A DNA stretch of 52,637 nt from Muribaculaceae bacterium (GCA_024400935.1 JAKSLZ010000010.1:1-52637); one strand, 5' to 3'. Counted from the stretch's first letter, positions 10,637 through 19,754 are shown. Notes: generated by a model from the sequence alone, not told the origin. Program-made: numbers and translations.

Positions 10637-11212
10637 TTACTTAATCTTATGCTCAAGCACCCGGGTGCCGTTGACCTCTGCGGTGACGCGGGTGTCTATG
10701 GCCAGCTTCACGGGCTGCTGCCGGTCGTCATGCAGGCACACGATGTCGCCCATCTTGATGGTGCAGTATTGTGTGAGCTGCGCTATCACTGCATCGGGGA
10801 GAGGCATGTGCGGCCCCATGGTCACCGTTCCGGTCTTGCCGCATGCTTCCCACTCGATTGCGGGCAGTGCAGCGGTAGTGCTCACCGGGGTCCATTCGCC
10901 CATGAGCAGTGATCCGTCGATGGCCTGTGCCATGCCGTGGCACTGCAGGGGCTGCATGTCGTCGTCCATGGGCATGACGATGAATGCTGGCGCTATGGCA
11001 TCGACATAGCGGTGTGCAAAGCGCTGTGCCACACATTTGCCCAGGCGGCCTATGCGCAGCGCCATCACGGGCAGTGCTGCAAAGCTTGGGGCAAAGTCGG
11101 GGATGAAGAACGGCTGGCGGTTGCGCAGGAACGTGGAGTCAGCCATGAGCTTGACGTCCATGTCCTGTGGCATTGTGTTGCCTGCCTTGCTGTTTATTAC
11201 CATTATCTTCAT
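10637..11212 (-). CDS. Degenerate fumarylacetoacetate hydrolase (FAH)-fold protein
   Basis: Encodes 191 residues. Segments such as DSTFLRNRQPFFIPDF, RIGRLGKCVAQRFAHRYVDAI, ALPAIEWEACGKTG and YCTIKMGDIV follow the order seen in the short FAH-domain (YcgM-like) proteins of Bacteroidales, which cleave or isomerise oxo-acids using a metal held by conserved Glu and Asp residues. Where the family has an E-x-E pattern just before the RI-x-RLGK segment, this protein reads AALPVMALRIG, and the usual Asp after it falls in an altered segment (MPMDDDMQ). The metal site therefore looks lost. The gene sits 47 bp behind rex and 24 bp before copy 3 of the C25 peptidases. It could be a non-catalytic remnant that is still translated. 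Assignment rests on pattern memory, not on a search. Confidence 0.6.
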   Translation of the reverse strand: MKIMVINSKAGNTMPQDMDVKLMADSTFLRNRQPFFIPDFAPSFAALPVMALRIGRLGKCVAQRFAHRYVDAIAPAFIVMPMDDDMQPLQCHGMAQAIDGSLLMGEWTPVSTTAALPAIEWEACGKTGTVTMGPHMPLPDAVIAQLTQYCTIKMGDIVCLHDDRQQPVKLAIDTRVTAEVNGTRVLEHKIK

Positions 11213-11259
11213 CGTGGTTGTGCTGTTGTTTTTATATTATTATAATGTGTGCAAGTCAG

Positions 11260-11907
11260 TCACTTGCGCACGTCCATGCGGTTGTAGATGATTGCCAGGT
11301 GTGCATATATCGACGTGTTGGCAATCACGATGTTGGCCGGTGCCTTGATGCGGAACGGCGTGAAGTTCCATATGGCCTTGATGCCGCTCTCGATGGCGGT
11401 GTTGGCTGCATCCTGTGAGTGCTCAACGGGCACTGTGAGGATGGCAATGGAAGCGTTGCATTCCTTTTGTCGGGCCTTGAGTTCGCTCATGTCATATATG
11501 GGAGTGTCGCCCACGCTGGTGCCCACGATGTCGCTGTTGACGTCAAAGCCGGCAACGATGTTGAGGCCATACTGCTGCAAACCCTTGTCTTGAATGAGTG
11601 CGGCTCCCAGGCTGCCTGCGCCTATCACGACTGCATTGTGTTTCTTCTTGAAACCCAAAAAGTCGGCCAGCTCTTTCACCAGCTTGTGTACATCATATCC
11701 TATGCGGGTCTTGCCCTTTATGTTGAGGAACGACAGGTCCTTGGCGATTTGCGAAGCGTCTACGTTGAGCTCCTTGGAGATCTGTGTAGATGATACATGC
11801 TCCACGTGCAGGTTGTCGAGTAGTCTCACATAGGCCAAATACCAGGGCAGACGTCGGAGCGTGGGCTCTGGCAGCATTGACCTCTGTGAGTTCTTTGTTT
11901 CGTTCAT
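11260..11907 (-). CDS. rex: Redox-sensing transcriptional repressor Rex
   Basis: Encodes 215 residues, the usual Rex length. Residues about 13-85 form the winged-helix DNA-binding domain (LPEPTLRRLPWYLAY, then QISKELNVDASQIAKDLSFL). Residues about 92-195 form the Rossmann domain with VVIGAGSLGAALI as the NAD(H) loop, followed by GFDVNSDIVG and AILTVPVEHSQ. The C-terminal helix (SIYAHLAIIYNR) swaps between subunits in known Rex dimers. Rex senses the NADH/NAD ratio and represses fermentation and respiration genes under oxidising conditions. It sits between a PorU-like gene and the FAH-like gene in one minus-strand run. A 7-4-7 palindrome lies 30 bp upstream of the start. Confidence 0.93.
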   Translation of the reverse strand: MNETKNSQRSMLPEPTLRRLPWYLAYVRLLDNLHVEHVSSTQISKELNVDASQIAKDLSFLNIKGKTRIGYDVHKLVKELADFLGFKKKHNAVVIGAGSLGAALIQDKGLQQYGLNIVAGFDVNSDIVGTSVGDTPIYDMSELKARQKECNASIAILTVPVEHSQDAANTAIESGIKAIWNFTPFRIKAPANIVIANTSIYAHLAIIYNRMDVRK

Positions 11908-11936
11908 CGCGTTAATGTTTCTCTTTTTATCTTGTC

Positions 11937-11954
11937 TTCACTGTGGACAGTGAA
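11937..11954. promoter_or_regulatory. 7-4-7 inverted repeat upstream of rex
   Basis: TTCACTG, four bases, CAGTGAA: a perfect 7-bp inverted repeat in the 65-bp gap between the fourth PorU-like gene and rex. Its size and spacing equal that of Rex operators, but the half-site sequence is not the usual TTGTGAA type. It could be an autoregulatory operator or a small RNA hairpin in the transcript. Confidence 0.35.
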
Positions 11955-11972
11955 TTGTTAATAATACAGTAG

Positions 11973-14900
11973 TTACTCGCCAGTCACAGCCAGTTTCTTT
12001 GACTTGGTGGCTTCTCTCACGCCGTCGGTCGAGACGGTGGCGCGGTACACATAGATGCCGCGCGGCACACGGCCGCCGTTGAGGTCGGTGAGGTTCCAGG
12101 TGATGGGGAACGAAGTGTACATTTCGCTCTGTCCGCTCTGTTGTGACCTCCACACAAGCTTGCCCATGAGGTCATAAACCTCAATGCCCACGTTGAGCAC
12201 GGCGTCAGGACGGTTGTGCTTGACATAGAATGTCGTCTCGGTCTTGGCGGGGTTGGCAGTGGTGTACACCTCATAAATCTCAGGCTTGAGGCCGTTGACC
12301 ACGTTAAACGTGATTGTGTACTCGCTCATGTTGTTGAACACGTCCCACACTCTGAGTTTGAGACTGTGGTTGCCGTTCTTGAGGTTCTTGAGGGGATAAT
12401 TGATGGAACCCTTGTAAGCGCTCTTGTAGAGCATGGGGGTGTAATATTTGTTCACGTCGGTGTAAACAGTCTCGTCATCGAGGATGAGGGTCATGGTGTG
12501 GCCAATGCCGGCATCTGAGAGGTTGATGCCGCTCTGGTCGCCCACGGTGGCTATGAGGTAAGGCGACTCGTTGACGTCGTCACCGTTCTTGAAGTTGTCG
12601 CTGTTGAGGCCCATGTTGAAAATTTGCGGACCGATGGTATCGGCCTTGATGTCCTCGTCATAGCCATAGATGTAGAAGTCCTCGCTTGCGCCTATCGCGT
12701 CAACACCACGCTGTGCGTCATAGGCATACAGGTTGATGAGTGAGGGCGTGTAGTTGTCATACGAGTACATGATCTCGCTGGGTATGGTCACCTTGATGGA
12801 GAACTCGCCGTTCTTGACCGAGTCGTTAGTGAGTGCAATGCGGTTGCTGTGCTCCTGGTAGGTGAACTTCTCACCGTCGCCATATCCGTGGGTGGTCACT
12901 GACTGGTCGCAGTCATAGAGGTTGCTCAGCACTGAACCATTGAAGTTGTTCACCTTGTTGCCCTTGGCATCCACGATGGTGCCCGAGAAGGTGATGGTCT
13001 GCCGAGCCTTGAACACGGGCATCTGTGTGGGGTCGGTCACTACGGGCGCGCCGTTGATGGCCTCGATGCGTGCCGTGTACTGGGGTATAGCCAGTCTCAT
13101 GGCGGGGTCGCCCATGATAGAGTAGTTGAGGTTGTTGGTGCGGCGGTTAGCGTTGGTTGCATTCTTGAATGCTTCGCCCAGTCTCAATGGCATGCCGTCA
13201 CTGTCGCGTGAGAACAGTTGCTTTAATAAGTTATTGGCAAGATGGGGGCTCTCGTCGCGCAGGGCCTGTCGGTTAGCTGTTATCACTGATATTGCTCCGC
13301 CATTCTTGTTGAGGAACATGAGCTCAGCGCCCGACTCCTCAATTTGGTCATACCTACCCAGCTCGCAGGTTGTGCCTATCATGAGCGGCAGGTGGTTGTA
13401 ATACATGTTGTTGAGGAAGTCGTTGTGGCGCACCAGGTTGTGTCCTGATACCACGTTGGGGCTGGAGTGGCCGTTGTAACACCACATGAGCACGCCGTCC
13501 TTGAGACTGCCATACAAGGCATCGCGTGCACCGGGATAGTTGCGTGATGCGCCCACGCTCTGGGCCTCAAATGCGTCCAGATAGATGCGCTTGGTGTTGA
13601 AGTTCTTGCCATCGGTGCTGCGCAGGCTCTCAATGTAGCCTTCGCATTGATGCATGAAGATGCCTTTTTCCTCGTCATCGGCTACAAAGACTATATTGTT
13701 GCGCCAGTTGCCAAAGCTGGGTGTGGTGACATACTTGAGCAGCTTGTCAACAGCGTCGCGTGCCTCTCCCTCGCTCTTGACGGGGAATCGTCCCACTGCG
13801 ATGTCGAGTTGCTGTTGTGACCAACTGTTGTTGGCATTGTCCTTGAGTATTGCCAGACAGTCGTCGGTACAATATGATCCTGACTCGTTGTTAGAGGTCT
13901 CTGACTGCCAGGTGAGCAGCGTGGGGAATGCCACGGCTTTGAACTCGGCTGAGATCTGCTTGTTGTCATACGAGCCGTTGCCCATGAGCAGCAGGTACTG
14001 CAGGTGGTGGCGTCCGTCGGCCTCGTGGTCATAGAAGAACTTGCACACCTGGCGGTAAGCCATCATGTCGGGCATGCCCGAAGAGAACTCGTTGAAGATG
14101 TCTTCTTGCGACAGGACCAGCACTCGCATGCTGTCGCGGCTGGTGTGCATGTCGGCTATGCGTTGTGCTTGGGTGTAATACTTCTGGTTAGTGATGATGA
14201 GCATGTCAGGCACAGGCTTCGAGTGGATGTCCTGGTTGACCATGCGTTCCACCATCTGCGGTGAGCTGTAGGTGGCGTTGGTGTTGAATGCCGCATACTC
14301 ACGCGTTCCCCTCTGTGCGGCGGCAAATGTCGTGGTTGAGCCGTTAGTCACGGTGTTCAGCTTGACGGGAAGGTGGGGGATAGTCACATCCCACACCTGG
14401 GTGCCCTCGCCTGCCTGTGCTATAGACCAGGTTTCGCCGGCGCGGTTTGAAACCTTTGAAGCGAAGTAACGCCTGCCATTGTTGAGCGTGAGAGCCTTCT
14501 CAAAGTTCACGGTGATGTAGTCTAGGCGAGCCAGCGTCACGGTGGCGTTAGTGTTGTTGAACTTGATGGTGTAGTTGAGTTCGTCGGCATCGGTAGTCAC
14601 CTCCTTGGACATCGTTTTGACTGTATAGAACAAGTGCTGGGTCTTGTCATACTGGAACTTGTCTTCGTTTTCGACGGGCAGGTTTGTGCCGTTAGCCTGG
14701 AACGTAAAGTTGCCGCCGCCTGTTGTGCTAGCCTGGTACACGCCTGCAGTGGTGAGCACTCTCACTTTTGAGCCGGGAGTCTTGCCGCTGATGTCAAACT
14801 TGAATGCCTGAGACGTGTTGTTGATGAGGTCCTCGCCCAGCATGTTGCGTCCCAGCTGGCCGGGGCTGGTGAGGTCCTTCTCGTGGAAGAGACGCTCGGT

Positions 14901-15407
14901 AAATGTAGTGATGGAAGCGCTACCCACGGGGGTGTTGTCGCTGTCGATCTCTATATCCTTGTAGTCGGGGCTGTCTGTCACAAAGTAATAAGCTGCAGTG
15001 GCATAGGGGTGCTGCACCTGCACAAAGGACATCGACTCTACCTGTTTCCAGGTGATGAGGCCCTGGCCGTAGAACAGCAGCTTGCCGTTAGAGCGCACAA
15101 CGGGTACCTGCGGCAGGTCGTCGGGGATGTCGGTAGTCAGTGTCTCGCTCATTGGGGCACCGCCCTTGCCAAAGACGTGCAGCGAAGCCACACCGCCGCT
15201 GAATCCCCAGTTGCGTGCATCGGCATCAGTAATCTGATAGATGCCGCTGTCGTCTATTTTCACTTTCACCCAGTTGCCCTTGGCGAGTTTTGATGATTGT
15301 GCGTAGTGTGACATGGGGAATGACCATGCTTGTGGAGCCAGTAGTGCCGACACCGCAAGGATGCCCGCTACTGCTATGCGCTTTATGATAGATAAATTCA
15401 TATTCAT
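11973..15407 (-). CDS. PorU-like C25 cysteine peptidase, divergent copy 4 (candidate true PorU)
   Basis: Encodes 1144 residues and is the first gene of the minus-strand run. Signal segment about 1-29 (ILAVSALLAPQAWS). The C25 domain starts near residue 400 (PDMLIITNQ), with the likely dyad His647 in YNGHSSP and Cys681 in IGTTCELGRYD. The C-terminus (NLTDLNGGRVPRGIYVYRA, then SKKLAVTG) is a FlgD-like module. It differs from copies 1-3 around both catalytic residues and in the C-terminal module, while those three resemble each other. This copy is therefore my best candidate for the orthologue of the T9SS sortase PorU, and the others for a later expansion (inference). ATGs at 15407 and 15401 are both possible; the first is used. 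Confidence 0.85.
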   Translation of the reverse strand: MNMNLSIIKRIAVAGILAVSALLAPQAWSFPMSHYAQSSKLAKGNWVKVKIDDSGIYQITDADARNWGFSGGVASLHVFGKGGAPMSETLTTDIPDDLPQVPVVRSNGKLLFYGQGLITWKQVESMSFVQVQHPYATAAYYFVTDSPDYKDIEIDSDNTPVGSASITTFTERLFHEKDLTSPGQLGRNMLGEDLINNTSQAFKFDISGKTPGSKVRVLTTAGVYQASTTGGGNFTFQANGTNLPVENEDKFQYDKTQHLFYTVKTMSKEVTTDADELNYTIKFNNTNATVTLARLDYITVNFEKALTLNNGRRYFASKVSNRAGETWSIAQAGEGTQVWDVTIPHLPVKLNTVTNGSTTTFAAAQRGTREYAAFNTNATYSSPQMVERMVNQDIHSKPVPDMLIITNQKYYTQAQRIADMHTSRDSMRVLVLSQEDIFNEFSSGMPDMMAYRQVCKFFYDHEADGRHHLQYLLLMGNGSYDNKQISAEFKAVAFPTLLTWQSETSNNESGSYCTDDCLAILKDNANNSWSQQQLDIAVGRFPVKSEGEARDAVDKLLKYVTTPSFGNWRNNIVFVADDEEKGIFMHQCEGYIESLRSTDGKNFNTKRIYLDAFEAQSVGASRNYPGARDALYGSLKDGVLMWCYNGHSSPNVVSGHNLVRHNDFLNNMYYNHLPLMIGTTCELGRYDQIEESGAELMFLNKNGGAISVITANRQALRDESPHLANNLLKQLFSRDSDGMPLRLGEAFKNATNANRRTNNLNYSIMGDPAMRLAIPQYTARIEAINGAPVVTDPTQMPVFKARQTITFSGTIVDAKGNKVNNFNGSVLSNLYDCDQSVTTHGYGDGEKFTYQEHSNRIALTNDSVKNGEFSIKVTIPSEIMYSYDNYTPSLINLYAYDAQRGVDAIGASEDFYIYGYDEDIKADTIGPQIFNMGLNSDNFKNGDDVNESPYLIATVGDQSGINLSDAGIGHTMTLILDDETVYTDVNKYYTPMLYKSAYKGSINYPLKNLKNGNHSLKLRVWDVFNNMSEYTITFNVVNGLKPEIYEVYTTANPAKTETTFYVKHNRPDAVLNVGIEVYDLMGKLVWRSQQSGQSEMYTSFPITWNLTDLNGGRVPRGIYVYRATVSTDGVREATKSKKLAVTGE

Positions 15408-15442
15408 GAGATAAAATTAGCTAATTAATCTCTTTTAAAACG

Positions 15443-15450
15443 CAAATTTA
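15443..15450 (-). promoter_or_regulatory. Promoter -7 box for the PorU-like/rex run
   Basis: The minus strand reads TAAATTTG, matching TAnnTTTG, 36 bases before the ATG of the gene starting at 15407. The upstream side is A/T-rich with no perfect -33 TTTG. Confidence 0.55.
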
Positions 15451-15850
15451 AGCATTTTATTGCTAAAATGAAAGAAAAACTTCTTTTTTTTATACTCGCC
15501 CGCATGTGCGACTGAGTCGTTTAGATTTCATGCAACTGTTTTTGTCTCGTTTTTTCCTATTGGAACATGAGATTTTTTGCTACCGATTGCGGTAGTTTTA
15601 TATGGCCTGAAAATATTATTGCAAACCGTGGTTTTTAATGAGTAAAAACTACAATAACCCTAACGCTTTTTGTGATATTTTTGTGACTTTTTTTGCGAGT
15701 GGCTGATAGGCCTGGGATAGTGTTCTTTTTGTCTTTATGCAGAACATTATTTAATTTAAAAATATATTGTTAAAAGCGTCGATACAAAATGTGTGCGTCA
15801 GTCTACTGTCCAATATTTCCATCTTTGTGGTAAATTTGGGGGTATAAGTG
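15451..15850. other. Intergenic region between divergent PorU-like and TolC genes
   Basis: About 400 bases of AT-rich DNA with no plausible gene. It separates the two divergent promoters. A second TAAATTTG match on the plus strand lies at 15831-15838 without a good -33 element. I see no long repeat, tRNA or conserved hairpin here. Confidence 0.6.
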
Positions 15851-15880
15851 TTTGTGTTATGAAAAAAATGTGTAAATTTG
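15851..15880 (+). promoter_or_regulatory. Promoter of the TolC/HlyD/ABC-2 operon
   Basis: TTTG at 15851-15854 and TAAATTTG at 15873-15880, 18 bp apart, fit the Bacteroidetes -33/-7 pattern. The predicted transcript start leaves a leader of only about 15 bases before the ATG at 15903. Confidence 0.65.
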
Positions 15881-15902
15881 CAAGATTAGTAAATTATTCA
15901 CT

Positions 15903-17342
15903 ATGCGCAGACACATTTACTTCTTTACAGCCATATCGCTCTGGGCTGCCGCTGCTACGGCTCAGGAGACTTTCACGCTCGACTCGTGTCGTGCCATGGC
16001 TCTTGCCAACAACAAGGAGCTCAAGGTGGCCGACATCAAGATTGAGCAGGCTGGGTACCAGCGTCAGGAAGCCGCTGCGGCCTATCTGCCTCAGATCGAC
16101 TTTGAAGGCGCTTATACCTATAACCAGAAGAGACTGGCACTTGTAGATAAAGACCAGCTGCTTCCTGTCAAATATTTCAATCCGCTCACCCAGAATTATG
16201 AGTATGAGCTGCTGACCGACCCCACCAGTGGTGCGCCCGTCATGGTCGACGGCCATCCGGTGCCGCTGCAGATGGCGCTCCTGCCCAAGGATGCGCTCAC
16301 TTACAACGTGCACAACGTCTTTGCCGGTGCGCTCACCATTACCCAGCCCGTCTATATGGGTGGCAAAATCAAGGCGATGAACGAGATTACCCGCTATGCC
16401 GAGGAGCTGGCGCACACCATGCGCGACAGCAAGGCCGAGGAGGTGGTCTACAGTGTTGATGCCGCTTACTGGCAGGTGGTGTCGCTCAAGGCCAAGCAGC
16501 GACTGGCCGAGAGCTATGTGAAGCTGGTAGAGTCACTTGACAATGACGTGAAGGCTATGCTCAAGCAGGGTGTAGTGACACGTGCCACTCTCCTCACCGT
16601 TGACGTCAAGCTCAACGAGGCTCAGGTAGACCTCACACGAGTCAATAACGGCGTGGTGCTCTCGCACATGCTGCTGGCCCAGTTGTGCGGCATGCCTGTC
16701 AACACCGAGTTCACGCTCGCCGATGAGGGCAAGGAGGAACTCTCCGGGACCACCATGCGTCCGCGCGACATTAACATGAATAACGTCTTTGCCCAGCGCA
16801 AGGACATCCACTCGCTCGAACTTGCCTGCAAGATATTTGACCAGAAGGCTCGTGTGGTTAGAAGCGAGATGTTGCCCACGGTGGCTATCGTGGGGGCTTA
16901 TCATGCCATGAACCCCAACACTTACAATGGCTTTGCCAATAAGTTTGGCTTTGCCTTCTCGGTGGGTGCGATGGTCAAGGTGCCGCTGTGGCACTGGGGA
17001 GGCCTCACTAACAAGCACAAGGCAGCCCTGGCCGATGCACGTGTGAAACGCATGGAACTGGACGACGTGCGCGAGAAGATCCAGCTGCAGGTGAGTCAGG
17101 CGGCTTATCGCTACCAGGAGGCCTACAAGACCTATGAGCTCACCTGTGCCAATCTTGAGAAGGCCAACGAGAACCTGCGCATAGCCCAGGTGGCCTTCAG
17201 AGAAGGTGTGTCGGTGGCCGATGACGTGCTCAAGGCTCAGACGGCATGGCTCCTGGCCAGCAACGAGAAACTGGATGCCGAGATCGACGTGCGCCTGTGC
17301 GACGTTTACCTGTCGAAGGTGATGGGCGAGATGCGCTTCTGA
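15903..17342 (+). CDS. TolC-family outer membrane efflux protein
   Basis: Encodes 479 residues with a cleavable signal peptide (MRRHIYFFTAISLWAAAATA, then QETFTLDSC). It has the OEP repeat pattern: LDSCRAMALANNKELKVADIKIEQAGYQ at the start and a second copy later (KAALADARVKRMELDDVREKIQ, then RYQEAYKTYELTCANLEKANENLRIAQVAF). Such proteins form trimeric channels across the outer membrane. It heads a four-gene operon with an HlyD adaptor and two ABC-2 permeases, which points to a type I-like drug or metabolite exporter. Substrate unknown. Confidence 0.9.
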   Translation: MRRHIYFFTAISLWAAAATAQETFTLDSCRAMALANNKELKVADIKIEQAGYQRQEAAAAYLPQIDFEGAYTYNQKRLALVDKDQLLPVKYFNPLTQNYEYELLTDPTSGAPVMVDGHPVPLQMALLPKDALTYNVHNVFAGALTITQPVYMGGKIKAMNEITRYAEELAHTMRDSKAEEVVYSVDAAYWQVVSLKAKQRLAESYVKLVESLDNDVKAMLKQGVVTRATLLTVDVKLNEAQVDLTRVNNGVVLSHMLLAQLCGMPVNTEFTLADEGKEELSGTTMRPRDINMNNVFAQRKDIHSLELACKIFDQKARVVRSEMLPTVAIVGAYHAMNPNTYNGFANKFGFAFSVGAMVKVPLWHWGGLTNKHKAALADARVKRMELDDVREKIQLQVSQAAYRYQEAYKTYELTCANLEKANENLRIAQVAFREGVSVADDVLKAQTAWLLASNEKLDAEIDVRLCDVYLSKVMGEMRF

Positions 17343-17400
17343 TCTCCTGGCCGGCATGAGAACTTGGTAATTTCAAAGAAAAACAAAAAAACTTCAAGAT

Positions 17401-18561
17401 ATGTCTAAAGAAGAAAAATCTAAAGAAGAAAAATCTAAAGAGGAAAAAAACGACGCTAAAAAGGTGAGCAAGAAGAACCTTGCCTTGCTGGCAGCCCTCG
17501 CCATCTTTGTGGTGATGCTGTGTGCTGTAGCCATCATGGGTATGGTGCTCATTACCCCTCCTGACGAGACTGTGCAAGGACAGGCCGACTGTGATGTGGT
17601 GAGAGTGTCGGGCAAATTGCCTGGCCGCGTCGTCAAGTTCTATGTGCACGACGGTGACTTTGTGCACAAGGGTGACTCGCTGGTGAGGATCTACTCCTCT
17701 ACCGCTGATGCCAAGCTCTACCAGGCCCAGTCTATGGAAGATGTGGCCAGCGCTACCAACCAGAAGGCCGAGAAGGGCACTCGCGAGGAGCTCAAGACCA
17801 CAGCCTATAACCTGTGGCAGCAGGCCATCGCCGCTGAAAATATCACCCAGAAGACCTATGAACGCATGGAGAACCTCTTTGAGGAAGGCGTGGTGAGCGA
17901 GCAAAAGCGCGACGAAGCCAAGGCTGCCTATGAGAGCGCTCAGGCCGCAGTGCAGGCTGCTAAATCGCAGTATGACCTGGCATGCAATGGAGCACAGGAA
18001 GAGGAGAAGCAGGCTACCCGCAGCATGGTCAATGCCGCCAAGGGTACGGTCATGGAAGTCAAGTCGCTGCTCGAGGACCAGGTGCTGGTGGCTCCGTGCG
18101 ACGGCGAGGTGAGCGAGATTTATCCCCATGAGGGCGAACTCGTTTCGCTGGGTGCTCCCATCATCTCTATCTCTAAGCTTTATGACATTTGGGTATCGTT
18201 TAACATGCGCGAGGAGATGCTGGTTAATTTCCCCATGGACAAGGAAATCTCAGTTACCATTCCGGCACTGGGCAACCTTGAAACCAAGATGAAAGTGTTC
18301 TATGTGCACGACCGTGGCAGCTATGCAGCCTGGAATGCCTCTAAGGCCTACGGCGACTATGACAGCAAGACCTTTGAGGTGAAGGCACGTCCGTGCGAGG
18401 GCAATCCTGACAACTTCCGTCCCGGCATGTCGGTGATCCTCAAGGAAGACAAGCCCAAGCAGGACCAGGACGAGAATATCTTTGTGCGCATGTGGAAAGC
18501 CCTGGACCAGAAGTATAATCTCTCAGGCAACGCCGAGCCTGAAAACCAGGCTAAGAAGTAA
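17401..18561 (+). CDS. HlyD/EmrA-type membrane fusion protein
   Basis: Encodes 386 residues. A charged cytoplasmic start made of three KSKEE-type repeats is followed by one membrane segment (about 27-51, LALLAALAIFVVMLCAVAIMG). Next come a lipoyl half (VVRVSGKLPGRVVKFYVHDGDFVHKGDSL), a coiled-coil hairpin (about 100-220), and the second lipoyl half (VLVAPCDGEVSEIYPHEGELVSLGAPI). It would bridge the ABC-2 permeases and the TolC channel in the periplasm. It starts 58 bp after the TolC gene and ends 20 bp before the first permease. Confidence 0.9.
   Translation: MSKEEKSKEEKSKEEKNDAKKVSKKNLALLAALAIFVVMLCAVAIMGMVLITPPDETVQGQADCDVVRVSGKLPGRVVKFYVHDGDFVHKGDSLVRIYSSTADAKLYQAQSMEDVASATNQKAEKGTREELKTTAYNLWQQAIAAENITQKTYERMENLFEEGVVSEQKRDEAKAAYESAQAAVQAAKSQYDLACNGAQEEEKQATRSMVNAAKGTVMEVKSLLEDQVLVAPCDGEVSEIYPHEGELVSLGAPIISISKLYDIWVSFNMREEMLVNFPMDKEISVTIPALGNLETKMKVFYVHDRGSYAAWNASKAYGDYDSKTFEVKARPCEGNPDNFRPGMSVILKEDKPKQDQDENIFVRMWKALDQKYNLSGNAEPENQAKK
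17404..17448 (+). repeat. Three tandem 15-bp repeats at the start of the HlyD gene
   Basis: TCTAAAGAAGAAAAA occurs three times in a row (17404-17418, 17419-17433, 17434-17448), the third with one change. The unit is in frame and encodes SKEEK. Copy-number change would lengthen or shorten the cytoplasmic tail without a frameshift. Confidence 0.9.
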
Positions 18562-18581
18562 AGACACTACACTGTTTTATC

Positions 18582-19754
18582 GTGCTGCTCATTAAGCTCA
18601 TATTTCGTTCGCTAATGCGGGGCTCGTTGCAACTGGTGCAACGCCCGGCCTTGCTGTTCATGATGATAGCCATGCCGCTGCTGTGCAGCTGGTTCTTGCT
18701 TGATCTCATGAAGGGTGGGGCGGTGGAAGGTGTGCCTGTGGCCATCGTCAACCTCGACAACTCGTCGATGTCGCGTGCCATAGAGCGCAACCTCAGTGCC
18801 ATGCAGGGCGTAAACATCAAGCGGCACTACGCCAGCCACGGTGATGCCATGAAGGCATTGCAGCGTGGCGACATCCATGGTTTCTTTCTCATCCCTGAAC
18901 GCATGCAGGAACTCACGCTGGGCGGTCGCAGCCCCATGGTGAGCTACTACATCAACTATGCCTACTTCACTCCCTCGTCTTCACAGTACAAGGGGTTCAA
19001 GGCTGTGAGCATGCTGACTAACGGCGCCATCGCCAAGACCATGCTCGATGCCGTGGGCCTGATAAGCGAGCAATCCATCGCTGCTACTTTGCAGCCCATT
19101 CTCACGCATGTGCACGGCATCAATAACCCGTGGACCAACTATGGCTATTACCTCAATATGTCGTTCATACCGTGTCTGTTGGCTCTGTTTGTGATGCTCA
19201 CAACAACCACAACCATAGGCTCTGAGTTCAAGCAGGCCACCTCGCTGGAGTGGATAAACGTAGCCGGCGGTTCTGTTATCGTGGCTACTTTGGGCAAACT
19301 CTTGCCGCAGACGGTCATATTCATCGCTGTGGGATGGATGACGCAGGCGTTGATGTTCAATTCCTATGGCATCCCGCTGCACTGCGATCCCTGGACCATG
19401 ATGGGTGCCATGGTACTGTTTGTGCTTGCCAACCAGGCTTTTGCCCTGTTTGTTATATGCTTTGTGCCTAACTACCGCAAGGCTAGCACTCTGTGTACCC
19501 TGCTGGGTATGATGTCGTTCTCGTTTTGTGGTTTCTCACTGCCTGCCGAGAGCATGTATCCCATTTTCAATTCAATGAGTTATGTCATGCCCATGCGCCA
19601 TTTCTTCCTCATCAGTGTTGACCAGGCGCTCAATGGCATCGATATCTATTACTCGCGCATCCACTTTGCAGCGCTCATTGGCTATCTCGTGTTGCCCATC
19701 CCCTTGTTGCTCAGGTTGCGCCACAATTGCGTTAAACCACTTTATGTACCATAA
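18582..19754 (+). CDS. ABC-2 type permease (YhhJ/YbhR-like), first of pair
   Basis: Encodes 390 residues from a GTG at 18582. An in-frame ATG at 18615 would remove part of the cytoplasmic N-terminus, so the GTG is preferred. The layout is one N-terminal membrane segment (about 25-45), a large extracytoplasmic domain (VPVAIVNLDNSSMSRAIERNL, then GFFLIPERM), and five or six membrane segments in the last 200 residues. This is typical of ABC2_membrane_3 proteins that pair with HlyD and TolC. The stop TAA is followed directly by the ATG of the second permease, so translation is probably coupled. No ATP-binding subunit is encoded in the operon. Confidence 0.85.
   Translation: MLLIKLIFRSLMRGSLQLVQRPALLFMMIAMPLLCSWFLLDLMKGGAVEGVPVAIVNLDNSSMSRAIERNLSAMQGVNIKRHYASHGDAMKALQRGDIHGFFLIPERMQELTLGGRSPMVSYYINYAYFTPSSSQYKGFKAVSMLTNGAIAKTMLDAVGLISEQSIAATLQPILTHVHGINNPWTNYGYYLNMSFIPCLLALFVMLTTTTTIGSEFKQATSLEWINVAGGSVIVATLGKLLPQTVIFIAVGWMTQALMFNSYGIPLHCDPWTMMGAMVLFVLANQAFALFVICFVPNYRKASTLCTLLGMMSFSFCGFSLPAESMYPIFNSMSYVMPMRHFFLISVDQALNGIDIYYSRIHFAALIGYLVLPIPLLLRLRHNCVKPLYVP

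Noticed and set aside
15793..16146. Open frame overlapping the start of the TolC gene
   Set aside because: It lies across the promoter and out of frame with the clear TolC reading frame.
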